Below, piece after piece: positions 63,307-64,000 of a stretch of DNA of 64,000 nt. Made by a program: the position numbers and the translations under genes. Origin of the DNA: Candidatus Zixiibacteriota bacterium (lineage in GTDB: Bacteria > Zixibacteria > MSB-5A5 > DG-27); assembly GCA_030605835.1 (NCBI GenBank), contig JAUWHO010000050.1, positions 1 to 64,000 on the forward strand. The letters are read 5' to 3'. The first letter of the stretch is position 1, and each line of letters starts with the position of its first letter. The notes beneath the pieces were generated by a model. The model had not been told where the DNA came from. It worked only from the letters and a program-made list of their open reading frames with translations, and did not search any database.

Positions 63307-63724
63307 TCTTACTTCTTATGGTAGCGGCACTCTTTAGGCCACGAAGGTAAAGGCGGCCACAAGCCTCATACATAGTCAGCTCGCTTGCCAGGACCGGAAT
63401 CCCCTTCTCCTGAGCAAGCTGAAGGGCCCCGGCGTTCGGCCTTTTCCCCCGTATATAGACCAAGGCCTTGATCTCAGCCACATCCGCAGTCCTTACCGAT
63501 TGGGCATTGACCAATCCGGTGAGGAGGAGAGAGTCGGGAATGGAGAAGGCCAAAACATCGCTCATCAAATCTGCGGCGCAAGCCCCCCAAATCTCCATAC
63601 CCAGCTGCTCTTTTCCGACCAGAACCTCGCAACCCAGGATTTCCTTTACCTCTCGTAAGGTCAAGATCACTGGAGCCGGTTCCGATTTCTTCTTCACCTC
63701 TACTACTTCCCCTTTGGGAGCCAT
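63299..63724 (-). CDS. DRTGG-domain protein
   Basis: 141 residues, single DRTGG-type domain. LREVKEILGCEVLVGKE at the start and IKALVYIRGKRPNAGALQLAQEKGIPVLASELTMYEACGRLY at the end (quoted here as separate landmarks of the fold) are typical. DRTGG domains are thought to sense ligands and are often found next to hydrogenase and HATPase genes. AGAGGG precedes the ATG at 63724. Confidence 0.8.
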   Translation of the reverse strand: MAPKGEVVEVKKKSEPAPVILTLREVKEILGCEVLVGKEQLGMEIWGACAADLMSDVLAFSIPDSLLLTGLVNAQSVRTADVAEIKALVYIRGKRPNAGALQLAQEKGIPVLASELTMYEACGRLYLRGLKSAATIRSKNE

Positions 63725-63774
63725 CTATTTCCCTCTTTCAAAATATACTTTCTGTATCCTTTTGACCACTATTA

Positions 63775-64000
63775 TCAACTCTTACCGTTTCCTCTCGAAA
63801 GGATCAAACCGGCCTTGCCGGCAACCGCCGTAGCCTGGGCGACACACTCTGCCGTGGACATCGGGGAATGCGCCAGCCCGCACAGAAAGAGCCCTTGTCT
63901 TTCAAACTCAACCGGACGGAGTTTGGTCTCTGCCTCCTGGAAGAAACCATCCGAATCTACCGACACCCCCAGAATCTCTGAAAGATGGAGGTTTTCGGCG
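63775..64000 (-). CDS. HdrA-like FAD/iron-sulfur subunit, C-terminal fragment
   Basis: The frame enters from beyond base 64000 and ends at 63775, leaving 75 residues. Landmarks are ENLHLSEILGVSVDSDGFF, FERQGLFLCGLAHSP and the helix AECVAQATAVAGKAGLILSR. These match the C-terminus of heterodisulfide-reductase subunit A-type proteins, which pass electrons between FAD and iron-sulfur clusters. It is probably co-transcribed with the DRTGG gene 50 bp downstream. The call is limited by the short visible part. Confidence 0.75.
   Translation of the reverse strand, partial: AENLHLSEILGVSVDSDGFFQEAETKLRPVEFERQGLFLCGLAHSPMSTAECVAQATAVAGKAGLILSRGNGKS

Overview
The window is a bacterial chromosome segment of moderate GC with tightly packed genes. 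Gene content points to the FCB (Fibrobacterota-Chlorobiota-Bacteroidota) side of the tree, probably a candidate phylum rather than a cultured Bacteroidota genus. Three secreted proteins end in the YPNPFN-type C-terminal sorting domain of type IX secretion (T9SS) cargo, and a two-component pair resembles PorX/PorY, the T9SS regulators. No rRNA, tRNA or CRISPR array was recognised.

Layout. 1-2.3 kb: argF (cut by the window edge) and hslU on the minus strand. 2.6-9.1 kb: a small membrane protein, a membrane-anchored sulfatase-superfamily enzyme and, convergent to it, a 1270-residue heparinase-II/III-like protein that appears to end in an outer-membrane beta-barrel. 9.3-22.7 kb, plus strand: nitroreductase, glmM, a methyltransferase plus nuclease-like pair (putative restriction-modification), glmS, a fibronectin-III lipoprotein, an aldehyde dehydrogenase, a DnaQ-DinG fusion helicase and a T9SS cargo protein. 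23.4-27.2 kb: two paralogous secreted cargo proteins with long leaders. 27.4-39.5 kb, minus strand: a housekeeping run (lipoprotein, uvrB, FGE-like lipoprotein, folC, accD, rimI, tsaB, tsaE) headed by porY-porX, then serS.

39.7-61.3 kb, minus strand: a surface-polysaccharide locus. It holds a GDP-mannose pyrophosphorylase-like protein, a Wza-type exporter, Wzz, a WbpB-D-E-I-like set predicted to make a diacetamido-mannuronic acid sugar nucleotide, Wzx flippase, an O-antigen polymerase/ligase, seven glycosyltransferases and GmhB. One glycosyltransferase gene is present twice (40.5 and 55.4 kb), as direct copies bracketing the locus.

61.6-64.0 kb, minus strand: a redox or signalling operon of HdrA-like protein (partial), DRTGG-domain protein, RsbW-like ATPase and a FeFe-hydrogenase-like iron-sulfur protein with non-classical H-cluster motifs.

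Non-coding structure includes GTAG-type REP-like palindromes, G-rich short tandem arrays sitting on stop codons, GC-hairpin terminators, near-consensus sigma-70 promoters, and leaders with strong Shine-Dalgarno sites far upstream of the start, two of them followed at once by start-stop codon pairs.
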